Origin: Acidobacteriaceae bacterium
GTDB lineage: Bacteria; Acidobacteriota; Terriglobia; Terriglobales; Acidobacteriaceae
Assembly: GCA_027449965.1 (NCBI GenBank)
Contig: DAIDKP010000011.1
Location: 62,001-126,000, forward strand
DNA: 64,000 nt
Reading direction: 5' to 3'
Positions 9,044 to 18,460 of the stretch are shown here, piece by piece. Under the pieces are notes generated by a model. It did no database searches and had not been told where the DNA came from. It was given only the letters and a program-made list of their open reading frames with translations. Made by a program: the position numbers and the translations under genes. How positions within the stretch are numbered: position 1 is the stretch's first letter; every line of letters begins with the position of its first letter.

Positions 9044-9068
9044 CCAACCCCGCGCCGCGCTCGCACAC

Positions 9069-9569
9069 TCACCGCTCCAGCATCTTCAGGTAATCGACTA
9101 CCTCAGGACTCATCCAGTCCGTCGCTCCCACAAACTTCCTCCGAATCCGTCCCTGCCGGTCAATCGCATACGTCTCCGGCCACATCTCCGAGTGATACCT
9201 GGCCGCCGCCGTCTCCTTGGGATCCCACACCGTCGTCAGATCCATCTGGTGCTCTTTCACAAACTCCCGATACGCGCTTTGGTCGTCATCCACGCTCACT
9301 GCCAGAATCACCAGCTTCGGGTCCGCGTGGTGCAACTGCTCCAGCGACGGTATCTCCGCCACGCACGGCGCGCACCAGCTTGCCCAGAAGTTCAGCAGCA
9401 CCACCTGTCCGCGATAATCCCCCAGATGCACCCGCGTCGTACCATCTGATACCGTAAAATCCGGTGCCACCATCCCCGTCTGCGCCGGATGATTGCCCCG
9501 ATCACAGCCCGCAAGCGCCACGCAAAGCATCGACGCCAATATCCACACACGCTTATACCGTCCCATCAT
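9069..9569 (-). CDS. TlpA-like thioredoxin-fold lipoprotein
   Basis: 166 aa from the ATG at 9569 (AGGG a few nt upstream). The N-terminus is a lipoprotein signal ending LAGC with Cys 22. The thioredoxin fold has WASWCAPC with the redox CxxC, a Pro-containing MWPETYAID loop in the cis-Pro position, and a final VVDYLKMLER helix. Family members reduce disulfides in the periplasm, often for cytochrome c maturation. It faces the glycosyltransferase at 9592 divergently with only 22 bp between the starts. Longer in-frame starts overlap that gene and were rejected. Confidence 0.88.
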   Translation of the reverse strand: MMGRYKRVWILASMLCVALAGCDRGNHPAQTGMVAPDFTVSDGTTRVHLGDYRGQVVLLNFWASWCAPCVAEIPSLEQLHHADPKLVILAVSVDDDQSAYREFVKEHQMDLTTVWDPKETAAARYHSEMWPETYAIDRQGRIRRKFVGATDWMSPEVVDYLKMLER

Positions 9570-9577
9570 CACATCCC

Positions 9578-9583
9578 TATAAT
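9578..9583 (+). promoter_or_regulatory. consensus -10 box directly before the ATG at 9592
   Basis: A perfect TATAAT ends 8 nt before the ATG. There is no Shine-Dalgarno sequence in the gap (acgaatcc). Initiation about 7 nt downstream of the box would put the first nucleotide of the mRNA at the start codon. Confidence 0.55.
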
Positions 9584-9591
9584 ACGAATCC

Positions 9592-10680
9592 ATGAGCGCA
9601 GACCGCATCCCCATGCCGATTGAGGCCACCTCACCCACCTGCCTGCTCTCCGTCGTCGTTCCCGCGCGCAATGAAGCCGACTGCATCGCCGCCTGCCTCC
9701 AATCCCTTGCCAACCAGTCCGAATCGATCTTCGCTCTCGGCACAGACTGGGAGATCCTCCTCGTCGATGATGGCTCCACAGACTCTACCCGCGCCATAGC
9801 AGAATCCATTGCGAGATCCCGACCCGGCATCACCCTCCTCGATCCCGATCCACTCCAGCCCGGATGGACCGGCAAAGCCAACGCCTGCCATACTGCCGCT
9901 CAGCGCGCTCGCGGCCAATGGTTGCTCTTCACCGACGCCGACACGGTCCACCAGCCGGGTAGCCTGCGCCGCGCTCTCCACGAAGCCGAAAAACACTCCG
10001 TCGGCCTGCTCTCCTACTCGCCTCGCCAGCTCGTCTCCGGCCTGTTACAGCGCGCGCTCATGCCCCTGGTCTTTGCCGAACTCGCACTCGCTTACCCACC
10101 AGCCAAAGTCTCCGATCCAGCCCTGCGCCTCGCCGCTGCCAACGGACAGTTCATGCTCTTCCATGCCTCGGCTTATCGTGAAATCGGCGGTCACGCTGCC
10201 GTTCGGAATTCCATCCTCGAAGATGTCGAACTGGCATCGCTCATCAAGCGCCGCAAACTTGGACTCCGCTTCCGCACAGCCCCCGAAGCTCTGGCCACTC
10301 GCATGTACCGCACCACCTCTGCCATGATCGAAGGCTGGACAAAAAATCTTGCTCTGCTCTTTGACAACTGCCTCTCGCTGGCAGCCTGGCGCATCCTCGA
10401 TCTCGTTCTGCTCATCCTGCTGCCCATCCTCGCTGCTCTTTACTGGCACGCAACCGTGCGCGGTCTGCCCTGGTTCACCGCCGGCTTTCTCATCGCCCTG
10501 CTTTGGCTCCGCACCCTGGTTCGCTTCTACGCCCGCGTTTTCAAATCCCACTTCTCGCCGGTGGACTGCACTCTTTCACCGCTCGCCTTGCCGCTCTTTG
10601 CCGCCATCCTCATACGCAGTTGGACTCTCCATCGTGTCCGTCACAGCGTCTCCTGGAAAGGCCGTGAATACAAAACATAA
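9592..10680 (+). CDS. membrane-bound GT2 glycosyltransferase, HpnB/CrtQ-like
   Basis: 362 aa. GT-A motifs are VVVPARNEADCI, LVDDGSTDST, LFTDADTVH as the DxD, and ILEDVELASLIKRR. Three hydrophobic helices occupy about residues 255-345. The spacing (soluble GT domain, NGQFMLF before the acidic motif, C-terminal helices) is that of hopene-associated HpnB and carotenoid glycosyltransferases. No hopanoid gene lies in the window, so the acceptor is open. The transcript may be leaderless (see 9578). Confidence 0.82.
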   Translation: MSADRIPMPIEATSPTCLLSVVVPARNEADCIAACLQSLANQSESIFALGTDWEILLVDDGSTDSTRAIAESIARSRPGITLLDPDPLQPGWTGKANACHTAAQRARGQWLLFTDADTVHQPGSLRRALHEAEKHSVGLLSYSPRQLVSGLLQRALMPLVFAELALAYPPAKVSDPALRLAAANGQFMLFHASAYREIGGHAAVRNSILEDVELASLIKRRKLGLRFRTAPEALATRMYRTTSAMIEGWTKNLALLFDNCLSLAAWRILDLVLLILLPILAALYWHATVRGLPWFTAGFLIALLWLRTLVRFYARVFKSHFSPVDCTLSPLALPLFAAILIRSWTLHRVRHSVSWKGREYKT

Positions 10681-10830
10681 TCGCCTGTTTCCCCGTATCG
10701 CCGTGAAGATTTCGTCATGCACAAAACGGAAAATCTGCTGCCCATTTTGTTGATCTCGTCGATTCTTTTCTTCCAATCACGAAACCTCTGCCCTGCTCCA
10801 GCATCCTAAAATTCGAACACAGGAAAATTT

Positions 10831-11250
10831 ATGTTGATCACACGGCGCGCCACATTCTCCGCTTCGCACTACTACTGGAACCCTGACTGGTCCCCGGAGC
10901 AGAACCTTGCCGTCTTCGGCAAATGCGCCAATCGCGCCGGTCATGGCCATAACTATACCCTCGAGGTCACCGTCTCCGGCCCTGTCGATCCCGTTACCGG
11001 CTTTCTCGTCGATCTCAAGTGGCTCAAAGACCTCATCGAACGCGAAGTCCTTGATGTTTACGACCACCGCCATCTCAACCTTGAAGTTCCCGAATTTGCA
11101 CATGCAATTCCCACGACGGAAAACATCTCCGTTGCTATCTGGAATCGACTCGCGCCAGCCATCGCTTCGGCGTCCACGGCGCGTCTCACTACTGTGCGCA
11201 TTTACGAAACCCCGGAGATCTTTGCCGAGTTCAACGGAGAACAATCATGA
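10831..11250 (+). CDS. 6-pyruvoyl-tetrahydropterin synthase / QueD family, copy 1
   Basis: 139 aa with AGGA before the ATG. Zn ligands are His 13 and the two His of GHGHNY (38, 40). The catalytic Cys 32 lies in FGKCANRAGHGH, so the motif is CxxxxxHGH, the spacing of true PTPS, and not the CxxxHGH of E. coli-type QueD. YDHRHLN and TTENI supply the Asp/His and Glu residues. The family acts on dihydroneopterin triphosphate. Its stop overlaps the start of the second copy by 4 bp. Confidence 0.88.
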   Translation: MLITRRATFSASHYYWNPDWSPEQNLAVFGKCANRAGHGHNYTLEVTVSGPVDPVTGFLVDLKWLKDLIEREVLDVYDHRHLNLEVPEFAHAIPTTENISVAIWNRLAPAIASASTARLTTVRIYETPEIFAEFNGEQS

Positions 11251-11681
11251 TCGTTCGCTTCTCACGCCGATATACCTTCTCCGCCAGCCATCGTCTTCAC
11301 GTGGAGGCGCTCACTGTCGAGCAGAATCGCGAGGCTTTTGGCAAATGCAACAATCCCCATGGCCACGGCCACAATTACGTCCTCCAGGTCACCGTCTCCG
11401 GCCCCGTGGACTCGGCCACTGGCATGGTACTCAACATGGCTACGCTTGATGCCGTGGTCCGCGCCGTAGTGCTTGACCGTTTTGACCATCAGAACCTTAA
11501 CCACGACTCGCTTTTTGCTGCGCAGACCTCCACGACGGAGAATCTCTGCCTCGAAATCTATTCCCTGCTGGCCACTGCGCTGGCGCCTGTTTCGCTTCGC
11601 TCCGTCCGCATCGAAGAAACCGAAAACAACTTCTTCGAGTACTCTGGAACCAGCCTTGCCTCCGCCTCACATGCGGCTTAG
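11247..11681 (+). CDS. 6-pyruvoyl-tetrahydropterin synthase / QueD family, copy 2
   Basis: 144 aa, start coupled to copy 1 through ATGA. Zn ligands are His 15, 40 and 42. Cys 34 lies in FGKCNNPHGHGHNY, close to the animal PTPS motif. FDHQNLN, TTENL and IEETENNFFEY complete the active site. The two copies are alike over their full length but clearly diverged, so they may have different substrates or form a mixed hexamer. folE follows after 44 bp, so the three genes probably supply one pterin pathway. Confidence 0.9.
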   Translation: MIVRFSRRYTFSASHRLHVEALTVEQNREAFGKCNNPHGHGHNYVLQVTVSGPVDSATGMVLNMATLDAVVRAVVLDRFDHQNLNHDSLFAAQTSTTENLCLEIYSLLATALAPVSLRSVRIEETENNFFEYSGTSLASASHAA

Positions 11682-11725
11682 GGGCAGGCATTTAACCCCG
11701 CAGTCTATGGCTCAGGAGAGCAATC

Positions 11726-12364
11726 ATGGCTCATGCAGTTGTCGTTCCCAAATCCCCAAGGTCCGCCACGCTCGAGCAGGAGCACGTTTCGCTGGCAACC
11801 GTCTCCACCCAGCAACTCTATCGTGAGCTGATTGCTCGTATGCACGAAGACCCGGACCGTGACGGTCTGCTGGCCACGCCCGGACGCGTCGAAAAGTCCA
11901 TGAGTTTCCTCACGAAAGGCTATACGCAGAACCCCACCCAGATCCTGCGCGGCGCGCTCTTCGACGTAGATTACGACGAGATGGTCATCGTCAAGGATGT
12001 CGAGATGTTTTCCCTCTGCGAGCATCACATGCTGCCCTTTTTCGGGCGCGTCCACGTCGCCTACATCCCCAACGGCAAGGTCATCGGACTCAGCAAAATC
12101 CCTCGTCTCGTCGAGGTCTTCGCTCGTCGACTACAGGTTCAGGAGCGGCTCACGCGGCAGATCGCAGACGCGATTCAGGAGGCCATCGAGCCACGCGGCG
12201 TTGGCGTCGTCATCGAGGCTCGCCATATGTGCATGATGATGCGCGGCGTGGAAAAGCAGCAGTCCACCACTGTCACATCCACCATGGTTGGCTGCTATCG
12301 CGAGCAGCAAACCCGTGCTGAGTTCCTCTCGCTCATCCGCCAGCCTTCCAGCGCTTCGCTCTGA
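11726..12364 (+). CDS. folE: GTP cyclohydrolase I
   Basis: 212 aa with AGGAGAG before the ATG. It opens the ring of GTP to give dihydroneopterin triphosphate, the first step of folate and biopterin synthesis. Zn ligands are Cys 98 and His 101 in [10 protein letters not shown] and Cys 169 in [10 protein letters not shown]. The GTP-binding part includes [20 protein letters not shown], and the Q-x-STT-TS strand near 180 is present. Both PTPS genes lie directly upstream and use its product. A terminator closes the unit. Confidence 0.96.
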   Translation: MAHAVVVPKSPRSATLEQEHVSLATVSTQQLYRELIARMHEDPDRDGLLATPGRVEKSMSFLTKGYTQNPTQILRGALFDVDYDEMVIVKDVEMFSLCEHHMLPFFGRVHVAYIPNGKVIGLSKIPRLVEVFARRLQVQERLTRQIADAIQEAIEPRGVGVVIEARHMCMMMRGVEKQQSTTVTSTMVGCYREQQTRAEFLSLIRQPSSASL

Positions 12365-12406
12365 GCACCGCTTGCTTACGGGCAGGCCTGCTTTCGGCGC
12401 AAAATC

Positions 12407-12439
12407 AAAACCCGCGGCAGCCATCTGTCGCGGGTTTTT
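12407..12439 (+). terminator. rho-independent terminator of the PTPS-PTPS-folE unit
   Basis: Stem cccgcg/cgcggg (12411-12416 and 12429-12434) is flanked by AAAA and followed by TTTTT. Confidence 0.85.
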
Positions 12440-12481
12440 CCTTATCGAAAACCTGCTCCGCAAGCCCCCTGATTTGCTGCC

Positions 12482-14077
12482 TCACTGGTTCATAGTCGAA
12501 CCGCGATCGCCCACGATCGGCGTTGCAAGCTGCACCTGAAGATAGAGCGGAAAGTTCTGCTGCACCGTGCCTCCGGTCGCCGTCACGATTACGGCCACCT
12601 GAAAGCTCGTCGTCTTCGTAGGAATATTCACGTTTGGATAGTTGCAGCCGGAGATTGCCCCCGCGCCGCTCACCAGCACCAGCCCCAACCCGATCATCCG
12701 CATCGTCGCCCGCATCGAAGCAGAGAGCTTCCGCCGAAAGGCGAATCCTCCCAGCAACAATCCAGGCATCCAAAGGAACGACGCCAGTTGCAGCGCTCCT
12801 GCGCCCGTCCGGCTCATCTGATTCGACGCCACGGTGGTCGCGGTTGCAGACGGCGTCACTGTCATCGATCCCGTCTGTGTCGCTCCCGATGTCAGTGAAA
12901 CCGCCATCGGGCTGAACGTGCAGGTATACCCGGAGGGCGATGAGCAGCTCATCGCCACCATCCCTGTAAATCCGCTCGTCGATGTCACACTGTAGGGAAC
13001 CGTCACGCTCGCGCCCTGCTTCACGCTCACGGTGCTCGTTCCCTGATTCACGGTCAGCGTAAAATTGCCCACCGGCGTCGTGCCGCTGCTGGAGTTGGCC
13101 TGCACATCCCACACCGCATTCGAGGCAACAACATACACCTCGCCCGCGCCATTCACCGTCACCGCTGTTGGCTCTGCCGACCAGTTCCCCAGCGCCACTT
13201 CGGTTGAAGTGGCCGTCACCGTTCCCGCCGCTGCGCCGCCCGTCCCCGCCAGAATCTCATACACATTGCCCGGCACCGGCGTCACAAAAAACACATTCCC
13301 GTTCGCGTCCACGGCTACGCCCTGCGGCGTCGTGAACCCCGAGCTGATCGCGGCCACCGTCGAGCTGGCATTCACAGCGCCCATCGCCGCGCCACCTGTT
13401 CCAGCCTCGATCTCAAAGACTTTTTTGTTCCCTGTGTCACCCACATACACATTGCCGTTTCCATCCACGGCCACGCTGCCTGGCTGCGAAAATCCCGCAC
13501 CGACCGCTGTTACCATCGAGCCGGCGTTCACCATCCCCGCTGCTGCGCCGCCCGTACCCGCTTCAATCTCAACAATCTCATCGCTTCCCAGGTCCGCCAC
13601 AAAAACATCGCCGTGCCCATCCACAGCCACGCCATTCGGCTTCATGAATCCCGACCCCACCTGGATCACCGTCGAGCCGGAGTTTACCGTTCCGGCTGCT
13701 GCGCCGCCCGTCCCCGCTTCAATCTCAAAAACCTTCGCCACGCCTGCATCGGCCACAAACACATCGCCCGCAGCGTCCACCGCCACGCCTGTCGGCTTGG
13801 TAAATCCCGATCCCACCGTCACCATCGTCGAGCTGGCGCTCACAGCACCGGCCGCTGCGCCGCCTGTTCCCGCTTCCAGCTCCTCCACCTGACCCGCACC
13901 CGCGTCTGCCACATACAAGTTGCCGCGCATATCCACGGCAATCCCCGTTGCATTGACAAAATCAGAGTTCAAAAGCGCCGGGCCTTGCTGTGTCGACTGA
14001 CCCCATGCGCTTCCCCATGCCACCATTGCCAACACAGCCAGCAGTACAGTGGATTTCCCGTAAGACAGCATCTTCAT
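12482..14077 (-). CDS. exported NHL-repeat beta-propeller protein
   Basis: 531 aa from the ATG at 14077. A signal peptide (KSTVLLAVLAMVAWGSAWG) is followed by six near-identical repeats of about 52 aa. Each carries VGSGFxxPxGVAVDxxGxVFVADxGxxxVxEIE and then AGTGGAAAG, so it should fold as a six-bladed NHL propeller. An Ig-like/bacterial surface domain (about 355-420) and a hydrophobic segment near 450-470 followed by RRK come next. That segment looks like an anchor, but about 80 residues with a second hydrophobic part and ISGCNYPNV follow it. The role is probably binding at the cell surface; such proteins are numerous in Acidobacteriota. The ribosome site is weak (CGGAAA). Confidence 0.8.
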   Translation of the reverse strand: MKMLSYGKSTVLLAVLAMVAWGSAWGQSTQQGPALLNSDFVNATGIAVDMRGNLYVADAGAGQVEELEAGTGGAAAGAVSASSTMVTVGSGFTKPTGVAVDAAGDVFVADAGVAKVFEIEAGTGGAAAGTVNSGSTVIQVGSGFMKPNGVAVDGHGDVFVADLGSDEIVEIEAGTGGAAAGMVNAGSMVTAVGAGFSQPGSVAVDGNGNVYVGDTGNKKVFEIEAGTGGAAMGAVNASSTVAAISSGFTTPQGVAVDANGNVFFVTPVPGNVYEILAGTGGAAAGTVTATSTEVALGNWSAEPTAVTVNGAGEVYVVASNAVWDVQANSSSGTTPVGNFTLTVNQGTSTVSVKQGASVTVPYSVTSTSGFTGMVAMSCSSPSGYTCTFSPMAVSLTSGATQTGSMTVTPSATATTVASNQMSRTGAGALQLASFLWMPGLLLGGFAFRRKLSASMRATMRMIGLGLVLVSGAGAISGCNYPNVNIPTKTTSFQVAVIVTATGGTVQQNFPLYLQVQLATPIVGDRGSTMNQ

Positions 14078-14306
14078 GCGAATGTTTTTCCGTTCGGTAG
14101 CCAGAATTTTTCTCAGCGCGTTCTTCGTCGTCAGAAGCTGCGCTCTACTCCTCATCATAACGGCACAGACCCGACCTTCGCGGATGCCTTCTCCAGTTCT
14201 CTTCGATTCCAGCCACTCTCCCGGCAACCCTCATTTCACCCCGCGCAAAAGCCTGCGGCAAACGAGGGTGAAATTCATGCGGATTCCACCCTCGTTCAAC
14301 CATCGC

Positions 14307-14870
14307 TCAGCTTCGCGGCTTGGACCAGGGCGGAACCACATGATTCATCCGCGCATAGGCAATCGACTGGCCCAGATGCTCATGCTGGTCTGCGAGCAGC
14401 ATCCGCAGCGCGGCTTCCTTCGTCATCTCCCGGCCAAACATCTTCACCGGCTCCTGCATCTGGCTGGCGGTCATCCCGCGGATCGTCTTCTGCAGAGCAT
14501 CGTAGCTGGCCTGCAACGCATCCTGCATCTTCGCTGGATCGTTGATCGGCTCCAGCTTTGCTCCGCCCTGCATCGTGCCATTCTCCAGCACGCGTGTCAG
14601 CATTCCGTTCTCCCGCAACATCAGGTTGAACACATCGGAAACCGAACGCACACCTTCCATCGGACGCCAGTCATACTTGCCCGCCATCGCTCCGGCAAGC
14701 GCGGAAAACTTCCGCCCCAGATTGCCTGCATCCGCCGCATACGCCGCCTGATCAGTCATCGGAGCCGAACTCATCTGTGCCTGCGCGTGCAGCGCCGGTG
14801 CCAAACTCATCCCGCCCATCAGCATTCCGCCGCACATCATGGCCAACACCACCACTCGATTCCGCTTCAT
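14307..14870 (-). CDS. exported DinB-like four-helix protein
   Basis: 187 aa from the ATG at 14870, preceded by a purine-rich ribosome site (GAGGACGAAGGG). A signal peptide ends near ALHAQAQ. The body has the DinB pattern: KYDWRPMEGVRSVSDVFNLML, then QHEHLGQSIAYARMNHVVPPW at the C-terminus, with His residues where family members bind a metal. DinB-like proteins are metal-dependent thiol transferases or of unknown function. The signal peptide places this one outside the cytoplasm. Confidence 0.8.
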   Translation of the reverse strand: MKRNRVVVLAMMCGGMLMGGMSLAPALHAQAQMSSAPMTDQAAYAADAGNLGRKFSALAGAMAGKYDWRPMEGVRSVSDVFNLMLRENGMLTRVLENGTMQGGAKLEPINDPAKMQDALQASYDALQKTIRGMTASQMQEPVKMFGREMTKEAALRMLLADQHEHLGQSIAYARMNHVVPPWSKPRS

Positions 14871-15000
14871 CCCTTCGTCCTCATTTCCGCCACGCTTCCT
14901 CACTTATTCCCGCAGCGACTTGAATTTTACGCCCATCCGCAGAACCCGGCCCGTCATTCCCGCCCAGGCGAACCCGCCCCGTCGCTACCGCCAACGCAAA

Positions 15001-15038
15001 AATGAGCATAGCCTTCATCGACGAAAGCTATGCTCATT
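15001..15038 (-). terminator. rho-independent terminator of the barrel gene
   Basis: A perfect 12-bp stem (15001-15012 with 15027-15038) is followed on the minus strand by TTTTT. It ends transcription of the gene that stops at 15075. Confidence 0.8.
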
Positions 15039-15074
15039 CTGATCCGTGTTGTCCTGAACCCTTTGGAGCGCGCT

Positions 15075-15677
15075 TTAGAAGTGATAGGCCACGCCGATGG
15101 TGGCGCGAGGATTCACACGCATGTCCTGCGAGTAGCCCAGGTGATTGGGATCAATGGCAAACGCGGAAAAAATGCCGTCGCCAGAGAGACGCACCGCGAG
15201 GTTCTTGCGAATGTCGTACTGCATGCCGCCACCGATGGCATAGGCAAAGGCCAGATTCGGGGTCGCGCCCACGCCGCCCGTGTGCGCCAGTCCAAAGAGG
15301 ACGTGAAAGAAGCCCTCATATTTATCCTGATTCAGAAAAACCGCAGGGCCGGCAAGCATGGTATACATCGTCGGCTTCACCAGGCCATACCCGTAGCCGT
15401 AGTAGCCAAAATCAGCAGTACCACCAAACCAGGGTTTCACCTTGCCATCCAGTGCAATCGCTCCGCCAATCAGCGACGAAGCGCTCTTGACCTGGTTGGC
15501 CGATGAATAGGCGACTCCGCCAAAAAGGTCAAAGTGCTGCACGGGTTTCGGTGCTTCCGGCAAGGCAGAAAGCGTGGATGAAGCAGACTGGGAAGGCAGA
15601 GAGGACGATGAGGATTGGCCAAAGGCCGCACACGAAACGACAAGAGACACAACTATGACAAGCGAGAGATGCTTCAC
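15075..15677 (-). CDS. outer-membrane beta-barrel protein
   Basis: 200 aa. A signal peptide (MKHLSLVIVVSLVVSCAAFG) is followed by a Ser-rich linker and then amphipathic strands with many Gly and aromatic residues. It ends RATIGVAYHF with the C-terminal Phe typical of barrels inserted by BamA. The length suggests eight strands. The role is unknown. The gene is single, with its own terminator. A ribosome site GGTGAAG lies before the ATG. Confidence 0.8.
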   Translation of the reverse strand: MKHLSLVIVVSLVVSCAAFGQSSSSSLPSQSASSTLSALPEAPKPVQHFDLFGGVAYSSANQVKSASSLIGGAIALDGKVKPWFGGTADFGYYGYGYGLVKPTMYTMLAGPAVFLNQDKYEGFFHVLFGLAHTGGVGATPNLAFAYAIGGGMQYDIRKNLAVRLSGDGIFSAFAIDPNHLGYSQDMRVNPRATIGVAYHF

Positions 15678-15821
15678 CCAGAGACTCCTCGAAAAAGTGC
15701 GTGCAGGAAACGTATCGCTTCCAGATAGACGCAGCAGGGGCGGATTGGAATGCCTTGATTAGAGTATCAGTCCGAGGGCTTGGTTCGGGAGAAGGGTTCG
15801 GAGGTCTCAGGCATTGCGGTA

Positions 15822-18278
15822 TTAGCTCGCCGTCGGCGATGTCGATCCGGCAGGCAACGTGAACTGGAAGCTGCTGCCCTTGCCCACTTCGCTGTCCACC
15901 CAGATGCGTCCGCCGTGCTGGCGGATAATCTGCCGGCAAAGAGCCAGACCCATGCCGGTTCCGCCCAGGTCGCGGGAGTCTGAGGCATCCCCCTGGCGAA
16001 AACGCTCAAAGATGAATTCCAGCTTGTCCTCCGGAATGCCGCGCCCCTGATCGGCGATGGTGATCTTCACCTGATCCGAGGTAAACTGCTCCGCCGAAAG
16101 GCGAATGACTGTGTGCTCCGGTGAGAATTTGATCGCGTTGTGAATCAGTTCGGTCACGACCTGCAGCACACGCTCCTCATCGGCGTAGACCGTGTACGCC
16201 GGTGCGTCAAAGCGAAAGGCGATGCCGGCGTGGATAGCTTCGGAGTGAGCAATGTCCGAGGCGCGGCGTAGCAGATCGATCGCCGGAATGACCTTCCGAT
16301 CAAGCGCCATCCCTTCACGCTCGCCTGCGTCAAAGTCAAGAATGTCGTTCACCAGACGAATCAGCCGGTCAGAGTTGGCCAGAGCAACCTCGATCATCTG
16401 CTTCTGCTTTTCCGGACGTTTTTCGAGCGACCCTGAAGCGATCAGGCCCAGTGAAGCGCGCAGCGAGGTCAGCGGCGTGCGCAGTTCATGGCTGACGGTG
16501 GAGATAAACTCGTCCTTCATGCGATCCAGCCGACGCTGCTCAGCCACATCCTGAAAAGAGACGACCATGCCGGAGATTTTCCCATCGTCAAGAATCGGAT
16601 TCGCTGCGTATTCCACCGGAAAGCTGGTGTTGTCCGCGCGCCAGAAGACATCGTCGCGAATGCGAACCGCTTCGCCCCGCTCCAGTGCCTTGAGAATGGC
16701 GCAGTTCGAAGGCGAGTGGATCGACCCATCAGCGTGGTGATGGTGAATCGTCTCGTGAGTATATTTCCCAATCAAATGGTCAGCGCTGAAGCCCAGCATC
16801 CGCGCTGCGGCCGAGTTGACAAAGGTGAAGCGGCCTTCAAGATCCATCCCGAAGATGCCATCGTCGACAGCCGCAAGGATCAGTTGCTGCTGGCGTCGAA
16901 CCAGATTCAGCTCTCCCTCGGCTACAAGCTGATCGGTCACATCCAGTCCGTGGGTCAGAATGAACGAAGGAACACCGGGAATATCCATGCGTCGGCTGGA
17001 AAATTCAATGCGGCGGGTGGTGCCGTCTTTCCGCCGCATCGGAATGACGCTGCGAAACTCCCCCGACTCTGGGACCGTGCGCAGACATTCGCTGAAGAGT
17101 GCTCTGCCCTGTTCTGTCAGATACTCCGCAAGCTGCTTGCCGGTCATCTCTTCGACCGAGTAACCCAGACTGGAGGCGGTGATGGTGTTCAGGGAATTAA
17201 TGCGCCCATCGAGCGTAGTCGTAAAGATGTAGGAAAGACTGCTCTCGACCACGTGCCGATAGCGCGTTTCCGTCGAGAGCAGCGCCAGTTCCGCGTTACG
17301 TTGCGCGGTGATGTCCTGCGCGGCCAGCAGCAGAAACTGGGGTTTCTCACCGGCTGCGGAGCCAGGCAGCGGTCGAAGCGTCCACTGGATGCGACGAGAC
17401 ATCCCATCGAAGCTGCGCCAATAGTTTTCATACGGACCAACCATCTGTCCGTTTGCCGCCTCCGCAATCTTGGCCATCGTCCAGCCAAAGGCTTCGCGCT
17501 CGGTCATCACCGATTCGACCAGCGGCTTGCCCACAACCTCGTCAAACAGCATCCCGGTCAGCAACTCGCAGGCACGGTTCCAGCGCAGAACCCGCCCGGC
17601 GCAATCCAGCACCACCACCAACGCAGGCGTCGACTCCAGCGCTGTCGCCAGAAATCCACGCTCCATCGCCAGCGCGCGCTCCAGCCGTTGGCGAGCATGC
17701 ACAAGCTGCTGTCGAGTCGCGGATTGCAACAGCAGTTCAGTCTGCGCGGTCACCTGGCGGCCAAGTATGGTGAGCAGCGGAATATGGTGCGCGCTAAACC
17801 GATCCGACTCAATCGCAAGCAAGGCAAGCGTTCCAATAGGATTCGAGACAAGTGAAGGATCGTCCGCAAGCGATTCCGCCGCAGCCAAAGGCGATGCCGC
17901 GCGATCATGGGCCGAAGCGGGTAACGGGATGCCAAGATACGAACCGCACCAGGCCGTGTTTTCGAGCGGTATGCCACGCGGCGCGAAGCGCTCATGTTCC
18001 GCAGCATTCGCAATCAAGAGCGGCTTTTGCTGGTGAAGTGTCCGGAAGCAGGCTGTCGAAAGTGCAGCCTGCTGCTCGGCAAGAAATCCCCATGTCGCGC
18101 GGAAATGAAGCGCTGGACCCTGCTGCCAGGCAATGTAGGCAAAGTCAGCTCCGGAGAGGACGGCGGCCAGATGCAGTATCTCTTCCAGCGGAGTGATTTC
18201 AGCCCGGTCAATCCGGGCCAGCGGACTGACCGGGCCAGCATTCTGCTCAGGCGTCGGAATGGGAGAGGAAGCGGACAT
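15822..18278 (-). CDS. soluble multi-PAS sensor histidine kinase
   Basis: 818 aa with no membrane segment. In order: a GAF-like domain (about 25-200), PAS (215-335), PAS (340-460), PAS with PAC (465-595), HisKA with the phospho-accepting His in FISTVSHELRTPL (near 605), and a HATPase domain with HNAIKF (N box), DQGRGIPEDKL (G1) and GTGMGLALC (G2). PAS 3 contains HHHHADGSIHSPSNC, a possible metal or redox ligand cluster. No response regulator is adjacent, so the partner is elsewhere. dxs runs divergently 245 bp away. Confidence 0.92.
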   Translation of the reverse strand: MSASSPIPTPEQNAGPVSPLARIDRAEITPLEEILHLAAVLSGADFAYIAWQQGPALHFRATWGFLAEQQAALSTACFRTLHQQKPLLIANAAEHERFAPRGIPLENTAWCGSYLGIPLPASAHDRAASPLAAAESLADDPSLVSNPIGTLALLAIESDRFSAHHIPLLTILGRQVTAQTELLLQSATRQQLVHARQRLERALAMERGFLATALESTPALVVVLDCAGRVLRWNRACELLTGMLFDEVVGKPLVESVMTEREAFGWTMAKIAEAANGQMVGPYENYWRSFDGMSRRIQWTLRPLPGSAAGEKPQFLLLAAQDITAQRNAELALLSTETRYRHVVESSLSYIFTTTLDGRINSLNTITASSLGYSVEEMTGKQLAEYLTEQGRALFSECLRTVPESGEFRSVIPMRRKDGTTRRIEFSSRRMDIPGVPSFILTHGLDVTDQLVAEGELNLVRRQQQLILAAVDDGIFGMDLEGRFTFVNSAAARMLGFSADHLIGKYTHETIHHHHADGSIHSPSNCAILKALERGEAVRIRDDVFWRADNTSFPVEYAANPILDDGKISGMVVSFQDVAEQRRLDRMKDEFISTVSHELRTPLTSLRASLGLIASGSLEKRPEKQKQMIEVALANSDRLIRLVNDILDFDAGEREGMALDRKVIPAIDLLRRASDIAHSEAIHAGIAFRFDAPAYTVYADEERVLQVVTELIHNAIKFSPEHTVIRLSAEQFTSDQVKITIADQGRGIPEDKLEFIFERFRQGDASDSRDLGGTGMGLALCRQIIRQHGGRIWVDSEVGKGSSFQFTLPAGSTSPTAS

Positions 18279-18451
18279 CAGCGCTGGTTACCCAGAATGT
18301 AGTATCGCGCAATTCCGGAGTTGATCTTCTGCAACTTCAGTGGGATGTGGATAATGCATCGGAGGCAGGCCAGGAAGCGACGTGACTGCGAACCGGAAAA
18401 GATTTGGGGAAAAGTTTCTTTCAGCGAACCGAAAAGCCGGAAAAGTCGTCT

Positions 18452-18460
18452 TGCTATACT
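18452..18460 (+). promoter_or_regulatory. extended -10 promoter for dxs
   Basis: TG-C-TATACT lies about 95 bp before the dxs start in the divergent intergenic region. Confidence 0.45.

Noticed and set aside
13065..13892. 275-codon plus-strand frame with repeated PVGLVNPDPT-type units
   Set aside because: It is the antisense of the NHL repeats. The apparent repeats mirror the 52-aa repeats of the real gene, and there is no ribosome site.
16488..17855. 455-codon plus-strand frame
   Set aside because: Antisense of the histidine kinase, which has a complete set of motifs on the minus strand.
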